A stretch of 64,000 bases of DNA, from the NCBI GenBank assembly GCA_001801085.1, contig MGWR01000070.1, positions 36,933 through 100,932 of the forward strand, written 5' to 3'. Origin of the DNA: Gallionellales bacterium GWA2_60_142. Lineage in GTDB: Bacteria; Pseudomonadota; Gammaproteobacteria; Burkholderiales; Gallionellaceae. Positions within the stretch are counted from its first letter, which is position 1, and each line of letters begins with the position of its first letter. Positions 31,918 to 42,129 of the stretch are shown piece after piece. The notes below the pieces were generated by a model. That model saw only the letters and a program-made list of their open reading frames with translations, made no database searches and was not told the origin of the DNA. The translations under genes were made by a program, and so were the position numbers.

Positions 31918-32556
31918 TCAGGCCACATGCCGTGAAACGTCCGCGACCACTTGCTCGAACATCGCCGTGGTCAGGCGTTTCGTCTGGGTATTGTAGCGGC
32001 TGCAGTGGTAGCTGTCGAACAACGTCAGGCCGCCCGGTAACTCGTGTCGCGCGCAATGTGCAAAGACATACGCACTCTTGCGCAAGCCCATCGCCGTCAG
32101 CACCGCCTGATGGGCGATCAGGCCCAACGCCATCACCGCCGCCCCGCCGGGCAAGGCCGCCAGTTCCCCGGCCAGATAGCCGTTGCAGGCGCGCACCTCG
32201 GAAGGCTCCGGCTTGTTCTGCGGCGGCAGGCAGCGCACCGCATTGGTGATGCGGCAACCCCGCAATTCCAGCGCAAGGTTCGCGTTCTTCTCCGCATCCA
32301 ACGGATCGGGGCTGGTCGCAAAGCCATACTTGTGCAGCGTGCCGTACAGCAGGTTGCCGGCATAGTCGCCGGTGAAAGGACGTCCGGTGCGGTTCGCACC
32401 GTGCATGCCGGGAGCGAGGCCGACGATCAGGAACCTGCTTCCAGGCGCGCCGAACGAGCTGACCGGCAAGGCGTGATAACCGGGATGCTCGATGCGCACC
32501 TGATCGAGGAAACTGCTTAGCCGCGGACAAACACGGCAATTCTCTGAAAAAGTCAT
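31918..32556 (-). CDS. Uracil-DNA glycosylase superfamily protein (family 5/UdgB-like)
   Basis: FLIVGLAPGMHGANRTGRPFTGDYAG and LFDSYHCSRYNTQT motifs. Start at MTFSENCRVCPRL chosen because the longer ORF overlaps the upstream gene. Confidence 0.85.
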   Translation of the reverse strand: MTFSENCRVCPRLSSFLDQVRIEHPGYHALPVSSFGAPGSRFLIVGLAPGMHGANRTGRPFTGDYAGNLLYGTLHKYGFATSPDPLDAEKNANLALELRGCRITNAVRCLPPQNKPEPSEVRACNGYLAGELAALPGGAAVMALGLIAHQAVLTAMGLRKSAYVFAHCARHELPGGLTLFDSYHCSRYNTQTKRLTTAMFEQVVADVSRHVA

Positions 32557-32560
32557 TTCA

Positions 32561-34678
32561 TCATCCAAAAAAACCGACATACCAAAGGCCAATCAGCGAG
32601 ACGATACCCATCGCGATGACCAGATAGTAGGGCCACACCACATGCCGCTCCGCGTAGGGATCGACCAGCGAACGGTTGGCGCCCTTGGGCAGGTCGGCCA
32701 GCGCGGTCAGCGAAGTGCCGAACGGGATGTTGATGTAGGCGCGCGCATTGATCGCCCAGCCACAGGCGTCCAGTATCGGGCCGAGGTTGCGCCGCTTCAG
32801 CTTGAACCATGCCATCGCCATCGACGGACCGGAGATCAGCAACATCAGTCCTATCAGCGCCAGCGGAATCTGCCAGAATTTCAGTCCCAGCACGCCGCCG
32901 ACGACGGAAGCGAGGATGCCGCCGATCGCCCCTATCGCCAGCCCTATCGCCGCGAAGATACCGGCGAACTTGCCGATGTCGAATGGAGGCTTAGGCGTAG
33001 CGGGATCGGACACACCCTTGCCGCCTTCCGCCACCGACTTGAGCATCTTGTCGTCCACCGCACCCACCTTGGAGGCTGCGAACTTCTGAAACTGCTCGCT
33101 GATCGCCTTCGCGAGTTTCTTGTACGGCGACCAGAACGCCTGACGGATGCTGATCGGATTGTCGATGATGCGCACGATCTGCGCGTTCCAGTCCCGCCCC
33201 TTGCGGTCATAGAAGATGCCGTTGCGGCCTGCCGTCAGGAAGTCCGAGTCGCCGGAGGTGAATGCCACGACGATGCTCATCTTCTCGGTGCCGCCGCTGC
33301 GCACGCAGTCGCAGTACACCAGGCATGCACCGCTCATGCTGGCGAAGACGGCATGCTTGTTCACGTCCTCTACCTTGACGCACAGCTCGCAGCTGCGGCC
33401 GTCCAGATACAGCGTGCCGGCCTGGAAGATCGCCTTGTCGCGGCCGGTGTAGAAGTTGCGGAACGATACAAAGTTGTTGACCAGTTTGAACAGGTCGCGC
33501 TTGTAGTGCAGCAGCTTCTCCACCGAACGTATCGCCCGGACCTCGGCCTCGACCGCCTTGTCCTGCGCGATCAATGCTTCGATTTGCTGGCGGCGTCCTG
33601 CCGAGATGATCTCGCGGATGCGGTCGATGCCGAGCCTCTCGACGTTGCCTTGCGGCTTGTTCGCCTGCCAGGCATCGAACGCTGCGAAACGGGCGCACAA
33701 CGCAGCCCACGCGCGATCATCCAGTGCGTCCATATCGCCCAGCAGCGGCTGCACCACTTGCGCGCGGAACGCCTCCAGCCGCGCCTGCCAGGCCGGGTTG
33801 ACGCCCGCGAGCAGCGGCAGCGGCTTGTTTGCCGCCACGGTCGCCAGCGGAAAGTCCGCGACCTCGGCGCTCTGGGCCGACAGGCTCTTCGCGGCGAGTT
33901 GCTGGTAATCCTCGACCGCGCGGCTCAACGGCGCCGCGGCGCGGATATCGTAGGCGGCTAGGCGGCAGCGCGTGAAATAATCGTCTATCTTGTCGCGAAC
34001 GGCGGCGCAGGCCCGAGCCGCTGCCGCTGTATTCTCGCCGAGGAACAGCACCGCCGCATCGCCTTCGCCCTGCGCATGCCATGCCTCATAGGCCGCGGCC
34101 TCGTCGAAGAAACGCCCGGCGATCTCCCCGGTGATGCCGGGCTGCCCGCTCACGTCCGCCGACGAACCGGCGCAGGCGACGATGTCGCCGACCGTCGCGC
34201 GCAACGCTTCGTCGGCGATATCTTCGGCGCAGACCACGCCATCGCCATTGAACTTCTGGCTGGCGACCAGCTTCTCGACATCGTCCATGTCCGCCAGCGA
34301 GATTTCCTGCGCATCTGATTTGCCCAGACTCTTCAGGACATGTCGCGCCGAGGCCAGCAGCTCCCTGCCTGCATCGTTGTTGTCGTTAATATCGGAAAGG
34401 TTCAGCCGGTCGCTCCCGTCGATCAGCAGGTCCGGATTTCTCAGCATCCCGCCGGCCCAGACGATCGCCTCAAGCACCTCGTTGGGACGCACATGGCCGT
34501 CTCCGTCGCTGTCTATCATGTCCAGCGTGCGCGCGTCGAACTCGATGCCGCGCGTCGGACAGCTCAGCGCCGCCCACAGCTTCTGGTCGAGCTCGCGCAG
34601 CGCCAGCAGGTCCGCACCGCTATCGATCTGCACCTGATCGAAGCCGCCCGCGCGAAAGAAATTCCATGTATGTGTCAT
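32561..34678 (-). CDS. Uncharacterised 705-aa protein with a canonical EF-hand loop and C-terminal transmembrane helices
   Basis: DSDGDGHVRPNE matches the EF-hand loop DxDxDGxxxxxE; C-terminal hydrophobic helices (IFAAIGLAIGAIGGILASVVGGVLGL; PYYLVIAMGIVSLIGLWYVGFFG). Confidence 0.75.
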   Translation of the reverse strand: MTHTWNFFRAGGFDQVQIDSGADLLALRELDQKLWAALSCPTRGIEFDARTLDMIDSDGDGHVRPNEVLEAIVWAGGMLRNPDLLIDGSDRLNLSDINDNNDAGRELLASARHVLKSLGKSDAQEISLADMDDVEKLVASQKFNGDGVVCAEDIADEALRATVGDIVACAGSSADVSGQPGITGEIAGRFFDEAAAYEAWHAQGEGDAAVLFLGENTAAAARACAAVRDKIDDYFTRCRLAAYDIRAAAPLSRAVEDYQQLAAKSLSAQSAEVADFPLATVAANKPLPLLAGVNPAWQARLEAFRAQVVQPLLGDMDALDDRAWAALCARFAAFDAWQANKPQGNVERLGIDRIREIISAGRRQQIEALIAQDKAVEAEVRAIRSVEKLLHYKRDLFKLVNNFVSFRNFYTGRDKAIFQAGTLYLDGRSCELCVKVEDVNKHAVFASMSGACLVYCDCVRSGGTEKMSIVVAFTSGDSDFLTAGRNGIFYDRKGRDWNAQIVRIIDNPISIRQAFWSPYKKLAKAISEQFQKFAASKVGAVDDKMLKSVAEGGKGVSDPATPKPPFDIGKFAGIFAAIGLAIGAIGGILASVVGGVLGLKFWQIPLALIGLMLLISGPSMAMAWFKLKRRNLGPILDACGWAINARAYINIPFGTSLTALADLPKGANRSLVDPYAERHVVWPYYLVIAMGIVSLIGLWYVGFFG

Positions 34679-34711
34679 GCGTCCTCCCTGCCCCGATGAG
34701 TTGACCTGCGA

Positions 34712-35557
34712 CTACTGTTCCCGATGTTCGAGCGTATAGCTTGCCTGCCCGTCCTGCCCCAGATGGCGAACCAGATACGGCATCGTTTCCTGCAGCACGC
34801 CGTGCAGCGTCCACGGAGGATTGAGCACGAACATGCCGCTGCCGTACATGCCGAAGCCGTCCTCGGACGGCCCCTGAACGCTCAGCGCGACATGCAACCA
34901 GCTCTTCACCGGCAACTGCTTGAGCTGTTCCGGCAACTCCCGCGCTTCGGCGCGCTGCAACTGCGGATACCACACCGCGTACACGCCGTTGGCGAAACGC
35001 TTCAACCCTTCGCCCAGCGCCGATACGACGCGGCGATAGTCCTGCTTGTCCTCGTAAGGTGGATCGATCAACACCAGCGCGCGACGCGGCGGCGGCGGCA
35101 GCAACGCCTTCAGCGCCCCGAAGCCGTCGGCTTGCTGCATCAGCACCTGCGAGCCCTGCCCAGAAAAATTCTCCTGCAGGATGTCGCTGTCGGTCGGATG
35201 CAGCTCGAACAGCCGCATCTTGTCCTGCCCGCGCAACAGCTGCTGCGCGACCAGCGGCGAACCCGGATATAGCTTCATCTGCCCGTCCGGATTGATGCCC
35301 TTGACCAGCGCCACATAGTCGGCCAGCGCAGCCGGCAGATCGTCGCGATCCCACAGCCGCGCGATGCCGCTCTCGTACTCCGCATTCTGCGTGGCGTAAC
35401 CGCTGTCCAGCGCATAACAACCCGCGCCGGCATGGGTGTCGATATACCAGAACGGCTTGTCCTTCTGGGACAGGTATTGCAGCAATTGCACTTCGATGAA
35501 GTGCTTCAGCACATCGGCGTGATTGCCCGCATGAAAGGCGTGACGGTAGCTCAGCAT
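34712..35557 (-). CDS. rlmJ: 23S rRNA (adenine(2030)-N6)-methyltransferase
   Basis: MLSYRHAFHAGNHADVLKHF start; ALVLIDPPYEDKQDYRRV; C-terminal half typical of RlmJ. Start moved to 35557 by motif. Confidence 0.93.
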   Translation of the reverse strand: MLSYRHAFHAGNHADVLKHFIEVQLLQYLSQKDKPFWYIDTHAGAGCYALDSGYATQNAEYESGIARLWDRDDLPAALADYVALVKGINPDGQMKLYPGSPLVAQQLLRGQDKMRLFELHPTDSDILQENFSGQGSQVLMQQADGFGALKALLPPPPRRALVLIDPPYEDKQDYRRVVSALGEGLKRFANGVYAVWYPQLQRAEARELPEQLKQLPVKSWLHVALSVQGPSEDGFGMYGSGMFVLNPPWTLHGVLQETMPYLVRHLGQDGQASYTLEHREQ

Positions 35558-35642
35558 GGATGGAAATTCTCTCGGATTTGTTTCGTGTTGAATCGGACGG
35601 ATGCTATCAGTTTTGCTGGCCCGTGTTATTGAATGACTGCAC

Positions 35643-36068
35643 TTAGGTGACATCCCAAGGATTGAAAACCTGAGGATAAAACGCGAAATCCTGCACGTTG
35701 CGGGTGACTACGGTAAGTCCATGGCATTGCGCCGTGGCCATCAGCAAACCGTCCATCACCGGCAGCGGCTGTCCGGCCAGCTCCGCGGCTGCGGCGAGTT
35801 GCGCCCAGACATGCAGTGACGCAGCGTCCAGCGGCAGTATGCGTCCCGCAAAGCGCTGCTCCACTTTTCCCAGCCAGTCGGTGAGTTTCTGGCTGCGGCG
35901 CGGACCGTTGGCACGCAGTTTGAGTATGCCCTTTTCGATTTCGCCCAGCGTAATGACACTGATGAACAGGCTGGACTCGTCCTGCTCGTCCAGCCAGGCA
36001 ATCACCTGCGGCGCAGGCGCCTTCCGTGCGTATTCGGAAAGCACGCAGGTATCCAGCAGCCAACTCAT
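35643..36068 (-). CDS. vapC: PIN-domain toxin (VapC-like)
   Basis: MSWLLDTCVLSEYARKAPAPQVIAWLDEQ, SVITLGEIEKGI, DGLLMATAQCHGLTVVTRNVQDF: PIN acidic residues. Confidence 0.92.
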   Translation of the reverse strand: MSWLLDTCVLSEYARKAPAPQVIAWLDEQDESSLFISVITLGEIEKGILKLRANGPRRSQKLTDWLGKVEQRFAGRILPLDAASLHVWAQLAAAAELAGQPLPVMDGLLMATAQCHGLTVVTRNVQDFAFYPQVFNPWDVT

Positions 36069-36316
36069 AGCTCGACGTTGCGCCCAGTGTCGCGGCTGCG
36101 GGAAATATCCAGATCGTCGATTGCAAGATCGGGACGCAGCAGCGCGGTAGAAAGTTTGCTCTTGCGACGGGTGAGCCTCGCATATTCCTCCGCCGAAACC
36201 ACCACCGCCGTCGGCTTGCCATGCACCGTCACCACCTGCGCATCCCCGCCCGCCGCCCGTTTGACGAGCTGGCTAAAGTTACCCTTCGCCTCCTGCAATT
36301 GCCATTCGCTACGCAT
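36065..36316 (-). CDS. Phd/YefM-family antitoxin
   Basis: MRSEWQLQEAKGNFSQLVKRAAGGDAQVVTVHGKPTAVVVSAEEYARL; overlaps toxin by 4 nt (ATGA). Confidence 0.92.
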   Translation of the reverse strand: MRSEWQLQEAKGNFSQLVKRAAGGDAQVVTVHGKPTAVVVSAEEYARLTRRKSKLSTALLRPDLAIDDLDISRSRDTGRNVEL

Positions 36317-36330
36317 GACGCCCTCCTTAA

Positions 36331-36351
36331 TTCTGTCCAGTCTGGCCAGAA
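36331..36351. promoter_or_regulatory. Putative operator palindrome upstream of the toxin-antitoxin operon
   Basis: TTCTGTCCA-GTC-TGGCCAGAA inverted repeat (8 of 9 positions) immediately upstream of the AAGGAGGG ribosome-binding site of the antitoxin. Confidence 0.5.
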
Positions 36352-36568
36352 TCTAACATACCTCCGCAGGAATGGCTAGACCGCTGGTATTCATGCGGGC
36401 CCCAGGGCGATGTCACTAAAAAGCACCTATCATCAACTATCGAAAATTATCGGTTCAGGTAAAGAGGGACTTTCACTGCATGGAAGCTGCCTATTCCGCG
36501 GGTTGAGCCGAGTGATCCAATCAAACTGGGTTAATATAACCCTCAACATAAAAAATATTTCCAGCACG

Positions 36569-39500
36569 ATGCCCAGCCTCCGCAAGCTGATTGTTATTGA
36601 TTCCTATGCCGCCTCGCGCATCCGCGAGGTCCGGCTGGATGGGCATGTCCACGTATCTGGACGCAACGGCCGCGGCAAGACGACCCTCATCCGGTTGATC
36701 CCGCTTTTCTATGGCGAACAGCCTTCCCGAGTCGTGCGCTCATCCGGCAGCGTGGTTCGTTCGCTGCGCGAATTCATGTTCAGCCGCTCGACTTCCTACG
36801 TTGCCTTCGAGTACGAGAACCACGACGGCGTCAAACTCGCCGTGCTGCATTACGGCTCGGACAACAGCCCGCAATACCACTTGGCCGACGGCCCCTACAC
36901 CAAGGATATTTTCGTCGAGAATGACCAACTGATCGAAGGCCGCCACCTCAATGCCCGCCTGCGCACTCTCGGTCGCAATCCGAGCGGTGCCCTCGGCGTG
37001 CTTCAGTATCGCGCAGTCATTCAGGGAACGGCAGCCCGGCTTAATGCACCGGAGCATCGCCCGCTGGTGCGGCGCTTTGCGCTCGTGGCAACACGCTCCC
37101 GCCTGGCCGGCATCGAACGCATTAGTTCGGGCATGTTTTCCAAGGACATCACCTTCGTGGCGCTCAAACGCATGGCCGCTTCCGTTGCTCGCAACGAAGA
37201 AGACAATGAAATCGTGTTAAAGCTATCGCGCAAGGAACTGGAAGGATTCCTGCCCGACTTCAAGGCTTACCACGCCGCCATGGCGCTCGAACCGGCCTTC
37301 CAGGCCGCGAACGCCGCTTACGTTCAGGGCAATACCGCCCGCCAGCACCAGACACGCGCGGCAGGCAAGCTCAAACATCTGGTGCAGGCGCTCGGCTGGT
37401 TGCACGGAACCCTGCGCCAGAAAGCGCTCGATGCGGAAGACGCGCTTTCGGCTTTGCAACGGGAGCAGCGGGAAGCGCTGGCCGCGCTCGATCTCGAAGC
37501 GCAGACGCTGGCAGACGAAATCGCCCGGCTCGACAACGAAATCAAACTGGCGGATAGAGAAGAAAAGCAATGGAACGACAAGGACATTCATGCCTTGATC
37601 GCCCTCGTGGCTCGGCGGTCTGCGCTGGAAAAGGAAGTTGCCGACTTGCGGGAACGGCAAACGAAGCTGCTCGCCCAGGCCGATTCTGTTGATCGCAAGT
37701 ACCAAGCCCTGTTCGCCGAAGAGAAATCCCGCCGCAAACAACTCGAGGCCGACGCACAAGAACGCCTCAACACAATAACCAGTGAGTTGAACGGAGAGGC
37801 AGAGACACTTGCCGCCGACCGCGAAACCGCCATAAGCGCCCTCGATGACGCCCAGGCCACCGAAACGGATACCGCTAACGACGCGTGGCAAGCCGCGACG
37901 GCTATCGTTTCGGACATTGACCAAGCGTTAGCGCAACTGACTCCCGATGCCGAACTAGCGGGACTCGTAAGCGTCGCAAAGACCGCGCTCGAGGCCGCGT
38001 CTTCCGCGCTGCTCCAGGCGGCGACCGAAGCGGCGCATGCCCTGCTCTCCGTAGAGCAGGCAGAGAACCGCCTGACCCAGCAAGCCCAGCAAACGACGCA
38101 ACTCGCGCAGAAACATGCCCAGGCCAAGGACAGACACTCGCACCTGTTGCTGCTGGAAAACCCAAGCCACGACACCCTGCTGCACCACCTGCGCACGCAT
38201 TTGCCGGACTGGCATACCAACATTGCCAAGGTCGTGCGCGAGGACCTGTTGCTGCGCACCGATCTGTCCCCTGACAGCACCGGTCAGGGCGACGACAGCC
38301 TTTACGGCCTAGCGCTCGATCTTGCCCGCATCGAAGCGGGACGCGCCGCCAGCGAGCAATCCCTAGCAGCAGAAATCGCTCGCGCCAAGACTAACGAGGA
38401 TGAAGCACAACTTGCCTGGAAGAATGCTGAACGCGAACGGGACGCTCTCGCGAAAGCGCTGGACGCCGCACGTGACCTGCACCGCACCCGGATCGCCGAA
38501 TACAGCCGTTGCAAGAACGAACAGGAGCATTGCCGCCAAGCAGTAGGCGCAACCGAAAAAAGGCGGGACGAGGAGCTCGACCAGCGCCGCGGCCAGTTGT
38601 ACACACAACGCGCCGAAGCCGCTGTCATTGCGCTCAGCCGCAAACAGGCCATCGAGGGCTTGCGGCGTAGCCATGAGCAAGCCCGAAAGACTGTGAAGTC
38701 CGGCTTCGACCAGCGTGCTCAAGAGCTACGCAAGCGGCAGCAGGGGGCTAAGGATCGGCATACCGAAGAACTTGCACAACTCGAAGTTGCAAAATGCAAA
38801 GCTCTCGAAGGCTTGGAAAAACTTCGTTTGTCCGATCTGACCCAGGCCGGAGTGGATACGGCAGCGCTGAAAATCCTTGAAGGCGAGCTTGCCGCCGCCA
38901 AGCAAACGGCAGAAAGCGCGCAACAGGCTGCGCCTGTCGTCGAAAGTTATCAGCGCTGGCTGGTGCGGGTTCCGGTGCAGCGCGAAACGCATCGGCATCA
39001 AAGACAACAAAAAGTGGCCGAGGCCGACACGCAGGAAAGCCTGCGTAAGGAGCAAACGGCGAGATTCAAGGCACGCATCGAGAATCAGCAGACAGTGTGC
39101 GAAACAGCCAAACAGGCTGCCAACCTTGCACATCAACGCTTGGAGCAGGCAGAAACCGCGCAACAGGCCAGATTGGCGGGCATCGAAGCCGACATATCCG
39201 GCGAGGCCGTCGAAGTGGCCGTCCACTGGTTGCTGCCCGACATTCTGTCTGAACTCGATGCGGCGACCGGCCAGCTCCGCGAACAGGAGCGTTTGTTGCG
39301 CCAGCACCTCGGCACGCTGGTGAGGACTTTCCGCAAGCCGGAATATGCCGCAACCAAGGTTGGCGAATTTGCCACCAACATCGCAGACGACTATTGGTCC
39401 GAGGCATGGCGCACGTTGGACGTTTTCGGCGATTGGTACGGCGACGCCCACGCCCAGCAACGCGATGTCTTGGCAGGCTCCCTGCGCAACGGTTGCGGCA

Positions 39501-40207
39501 TCCTGCGGCGCTTCCAGGAAGGATTACTGGGCTTCCAGAGCAGCATCAACGGACTCTCGACAGAGCTCCAAAACAGCCTGGAATCGGACATGGTGTTCGA
39601 GGCGATCCGGCGGCTCTCGTTACGCCTGTCTGCACTGGTGGGGCGGCGCCCCTATTGGGACGCTCTCGTCCGCGTCCTGACGGAACATGACCGCTGGCAG
39701 GAAGCCGGGTTTGCCGGCTTGCCGGGCCATGCCCTGCTGGAAGAACTGCAGGATTTCGCCCGCCATCTTCCGGAAGGCGAGTTGGCCGAAAATCCAGAAA
39801 CTCTCATGGATCTGGAGATAGAGGTAGACGATGGCACCGAGGTCAAACGCGTCCGCAACGAGACCGACCTCAAGCAGGTATCGAGCAATGGGCTGAGCTA
39901 TCTGGTGCTGTGTCTGATCTTCGTCGCCTTCGCCAACCGCGCGCGGCGCAACAGCGAGTCAGCCGACATCTGGCTCACCTGGGCGCTCGACGAGATCGGC
40001 ACCATAGATGAAGGTAATTCCAGAGCCTTGCTGGCGATGCTTAACCGCAACCGCATCCGCCTCGTCTCGGCAAGCCCGGAGGCGAAGGAATCTTTGCAAA
40101 CCCTGTTCGATCACCGCTATGAAGTGCTCCAGGATTTCGAAATCCGCCGCATCCTCAGCGAGGACGAACTACCCGGTCTGCTTGCAGAGGTCGCCGATGA
40201 GCGCTGA
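36569..40207 (+). CDS. SMC/MukB/JetC-like coiled-coil ATPase (Wadjet/MksB-like)
   Basis: MPSLRKLIVIDSYAASRIREVRLDGHVHVSGRNGRGKTTLIRLIPLFYGEQPSRV (Walker A), about 800 aa of coiled coil, C-terminal SSNGLSYLVLCLIFVAFANR...WLTWALDEIGTIDEGN (degenerate signature and Walker B). Confidence 0.85.
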   Translation: MPSLRKLIVIDSYAASRIREVRLDGHVHVSGRNGRGKTTLIRLIPLFYGEQPSRVVRSSGSVVRSLREFMFSRSTSYVAFEYENHDGVKLAVLHYGSDNSPQYHLADGPYTKDIFVENDQLIEGRHLNARLRTLGRNPSGALGVLQYRAVIQGTAARLNAPEHRPLVRRFALVATRSRLAGIERISSGMFSKDITFVALKRMAASVARNEEDNEIVLKLSRKELEGFLPDFKAYHAAMALEPAFQAANAAYVQGNTARQHQTRAAGKLKHLVQALGWLHGTLRQKALDAEDALSALQREQREALAALDLEAQTLADEIARLDNEIKLADREEKQWNDKDIHALIALVARRSALEKEVADLRERQTKLLAQADSVDRKYQALFAEEKSRRKQLEADAQERLNTITSELNGEAETLAADRETAISALDDAQATETDTANDAWQAATAIVSDIDQALAQLTPDAELAGLVSVAKTALEAASSALLQAATEAAHALLSVEQAENRLTQQAQQTTQLAQKHAQAKDRHSHLLLLENPSHDTLLHHLRTHLPDWHTNIAKVVREDLLLRTDLSPDSTGQGDDSLYGLALDLARIEAGRAASEQSLAAEIARAKTNEDEAQLAWKNAERERDALAKALDAARDLHRTRIAEYSRCKNEQEHCRQAVGATEKRRDEELDQRRGQLYTQRAEAAVIALSRKQAIEGLRRSHEQARKTVKSGFDQRAQELRKRQQGAKDRHTEELAQLEVAKCKALEGLEKLRLSDLTQAGVDTAALKILEGELAAAKQTAESAQQAAPVVESYQRWLVRVPVQRETHRHQRQQKVAEADTQESLRKEQTARFKARIENQQTVCETAKQAANLAHQRLEQAETAQQARLAGIEADISGEAVEVAVHWLLPDILSELDAATGQLREQERLLRQHLGTLVRTFRKPEYAATKVGEFATNIADDYWSEAWRTLDVFGDWYGDAHAQQRDVLAGSLRNGCGILRRFQEGLLGFQSSINGLSTELQNSLESDMVFEAIRRLSLRLSALVGRRPYWDALVRVLTEHDRWQEAGFAGLPGHALLEELQDFARHLPEGELAENPETLMDLEIEVDDGTEVKRVRNETDLKQVSSNGLSYLVLCLIFVAFANRARRNSESADIWLTWALDEIGTIDEGNSRALLAMLNRNRIRLVSASPEAKESLQTLFDHRYEVLQDFEIRRILSEDELPGLLAEVADER

Positions 40208-40862
40208 TCGCTTTCAATCCATCGCCACCTGTTTGCTGCGCGGCGGCTTCATCAACCGTGCATCCGATCCGGAGTTGTTCGACTATCTGGAAGAGCCTGC
40301 CAATGTCGATGGCATCAACGACTTTCTCGGCCGTCTGGGGCTGCTCGCGCTGCGCACCGCGAGCGGCGAAACCTGGTTTGCCGCCCTGCGGCGGCTGGAT
40401 GACTCGAACCGCAATGCCGCGCGCGAAACCGCAGTCCAGGCCAAGCGCGAACTGCGGCACTGGGTCGGCTTCCTCAAGCTGACCATGGCGGCGCTGAGCG
40501 AGCCAGCGCCGGTAGCCGGAGCACTGCTCCACGCCCACCGCCTTAACGATGCCGTGCATGAAAATCTCAACCTGCAGGAAACTTTGCGCACGCTTTGCCA
40601 GCGGCTGCGCAGCACCCCGGATGCTTCGTTGCAAAAGATGCTCGAACTGGTCATCAACTGGGCCGTCCGCCCGGAACAAGGGCTACTGGAACTGATAGAC
40701 GAAGAAAAGGGCATCTACCGCCTGACCGGCAAGGTAGATTGGGTGCTGGACATGATCCTGTCCATCGACGAATCGCTGGAGCGTCAGACACCTTCTATCC
40801 CCCGCTCCGCCGCCAGCTCTCCCATGCCGCCAAGCACATCTCCGGATGCGCCCGATGCGTGA
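40197..40862 (+). CDS. MukE/MksE/JetB-like condensin accessory protein
   Basis: MSADRFQSIATCLLRGGFINRASDPELFDYLEEP; position and size between the SMC and kleisin-like genes; ATG overlaps the preceding stop. Confidence 0.72.
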   Translation: MSADRFQSIATCLLRGGFINRASDPELFDYLEEPANVDGINDFLGRLGLLALRTASGETWFAALRRLDDSNRNAARETAVQAKRELRHWVGFLKLTMAALSEPAPVAGALLHAHRLNDAVHENLNLQETLRTLCQRLRSTPDASLQKMLELVINWAVRPEQGLLELIDEEKGIYRLTGKVDWVLDMILSIDESLERQTPSIPRSAASSPMPPSTSPDAPDA

Positions 40863-42129
40863 GCACATTCTCAACGTCATCCAGGCGCTGCACCAGAACC
40901 GCGAACTGATCGCCGATGCCTATTGCCGTGGGCAAGGCGTCGCCCCGGAGAAGGAAACCGAAGCGGCCTTCACTCGCCTGCTCAAGGTGAAAGCGCTGGC
41001 GCCCTACATCGAGGGCAGCTTCCGCTTGGATCGGCGCCTACGCGTGTTTTTCGACCGCGCGGTGAATCGCGTCAAAATTTACGGCAACTCCACCCATTAC
41101 GCCCATGTCGTCGGCAAGCTGGAGGGCATGCTGGAAGCCTATCAAGGTGCAATGATCGCCGCCGATGCGCAAAGCCAGGAGGAATGCATAGACGAGATCA
41201 TCGACCTGTGCGACGAATTCGCCACCGGCATGAAAGAGGACATCGAGCATTTCCGCATGGTGGTCGACACCCGCAAAGGTTTCTCGGGTGGCGCTCTCAA
41301 GGACAGGCTGTTCCACAATAGGAACTACGTTGCACAAGCCTCCCAGATGGTAGAGGCAGTTGGGTTGCTCGACCAAGCAGACTTGCTGGATGCCATCCGG
41401 GGCTTCATGGAGCTCACCAATGTTCTCCAGCGGCATCTGTACAACCGCGTCGAAGGCAGCGACGATCTGCGCCGCCGCCTGTTCGAGGTCCAACAGGCAC
41501 TGAACGCCGCGCTGTTCGATCTCCAGGCCGCGCATCATCTGGTGGAAGTGCTGCTCCGTCTCGACGACCGCCTTGTGCGCCAAGCAGATTTCGAGCCACC
41601 GGTCTGGGAGGATGACGGCAACCTGCCCGACATGCTGTTCCGTTTTCCAGGTTTCCCGCTGCCAAGCTATCCCGATCCGAACGGCGACGACAGCGGCGCA
41701 CTGCTGTCGCTGCTGATGGAAATCCGCGACGACCGGCGTCCGTCCGCCCGCCCCACAGCACCGCGCGCTGGTTGCCTCGATGACGCTGGCGAACCGCCTC
41801 CCTCCAAACCCAGCCCGAGCGAATTCCGCCGCGCCTTGAATTTGCTGCTCGCCGAGATCGACCATCATGCCGTAGCGATTTCGGTGATGATCTGGCTACG
41901 CACCCACCGAGAGCGTGAAACGCTTTATCCCTACTCGCCGGTAATCTGGTTGGGCACGCTCTCGTGCGCCATCGACAACGGGCTAACGGCACCGGACGGC
42001 TGGCGCTATCGGCACCAAGTGGCCGCTCCCGACCTACGCTGGGAAACCCCAGTGCTCACCGACATCTGGCTGGAACTCCATGCTGCCGATACAACACATC
42101 CAAGCGTTGCTGCGCGCGTGCCAGTCTGA
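40855..42129 (+). CDS. MukF/MksF/JetA-like kleisin
   Basis: MREHILNVIQALHQNRELIADAYCRGQG; helical sequence with central acidic linker; overlaps the preceding stop. Confidence 0.7.
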   Translation: MREHILNVIQALHQNRELIADAYCRGQGVAPEKETEAAFTRLLKVKALAPYIEGSFRLDRRLRVFFDRAVNRVKIYGNSTHYAHVVGKLEGMLEAYQGAMIAADAQSQEECIDEIIDLCDEFATGMKEDIEHFRMVVDTRKGFSGGALKDRLFHNRNYVAQASQMVEAVGLLDQADLLDAIRGFMELTNVLQRHLYNRVEGSDDLRRRLFEVQQALNAALFDLQAAHHLVEVLLRLDDRLVRQADFEPPVWEDDGNLPDMLFRFPGFPLPSYPDPNGDDSGALLSLLMEIRDDRRPSARPTAPRAGCLDDAGEPPPSKPSPSEFRRALNLLLAEIDHHAVAISVMIWLRTHRERETLYPYSPVIWLGTLSCAIDNGLTAPDGWRYRHQVAAPDLRWETPVLTDIWLELHAADTTHPSVAARVPV

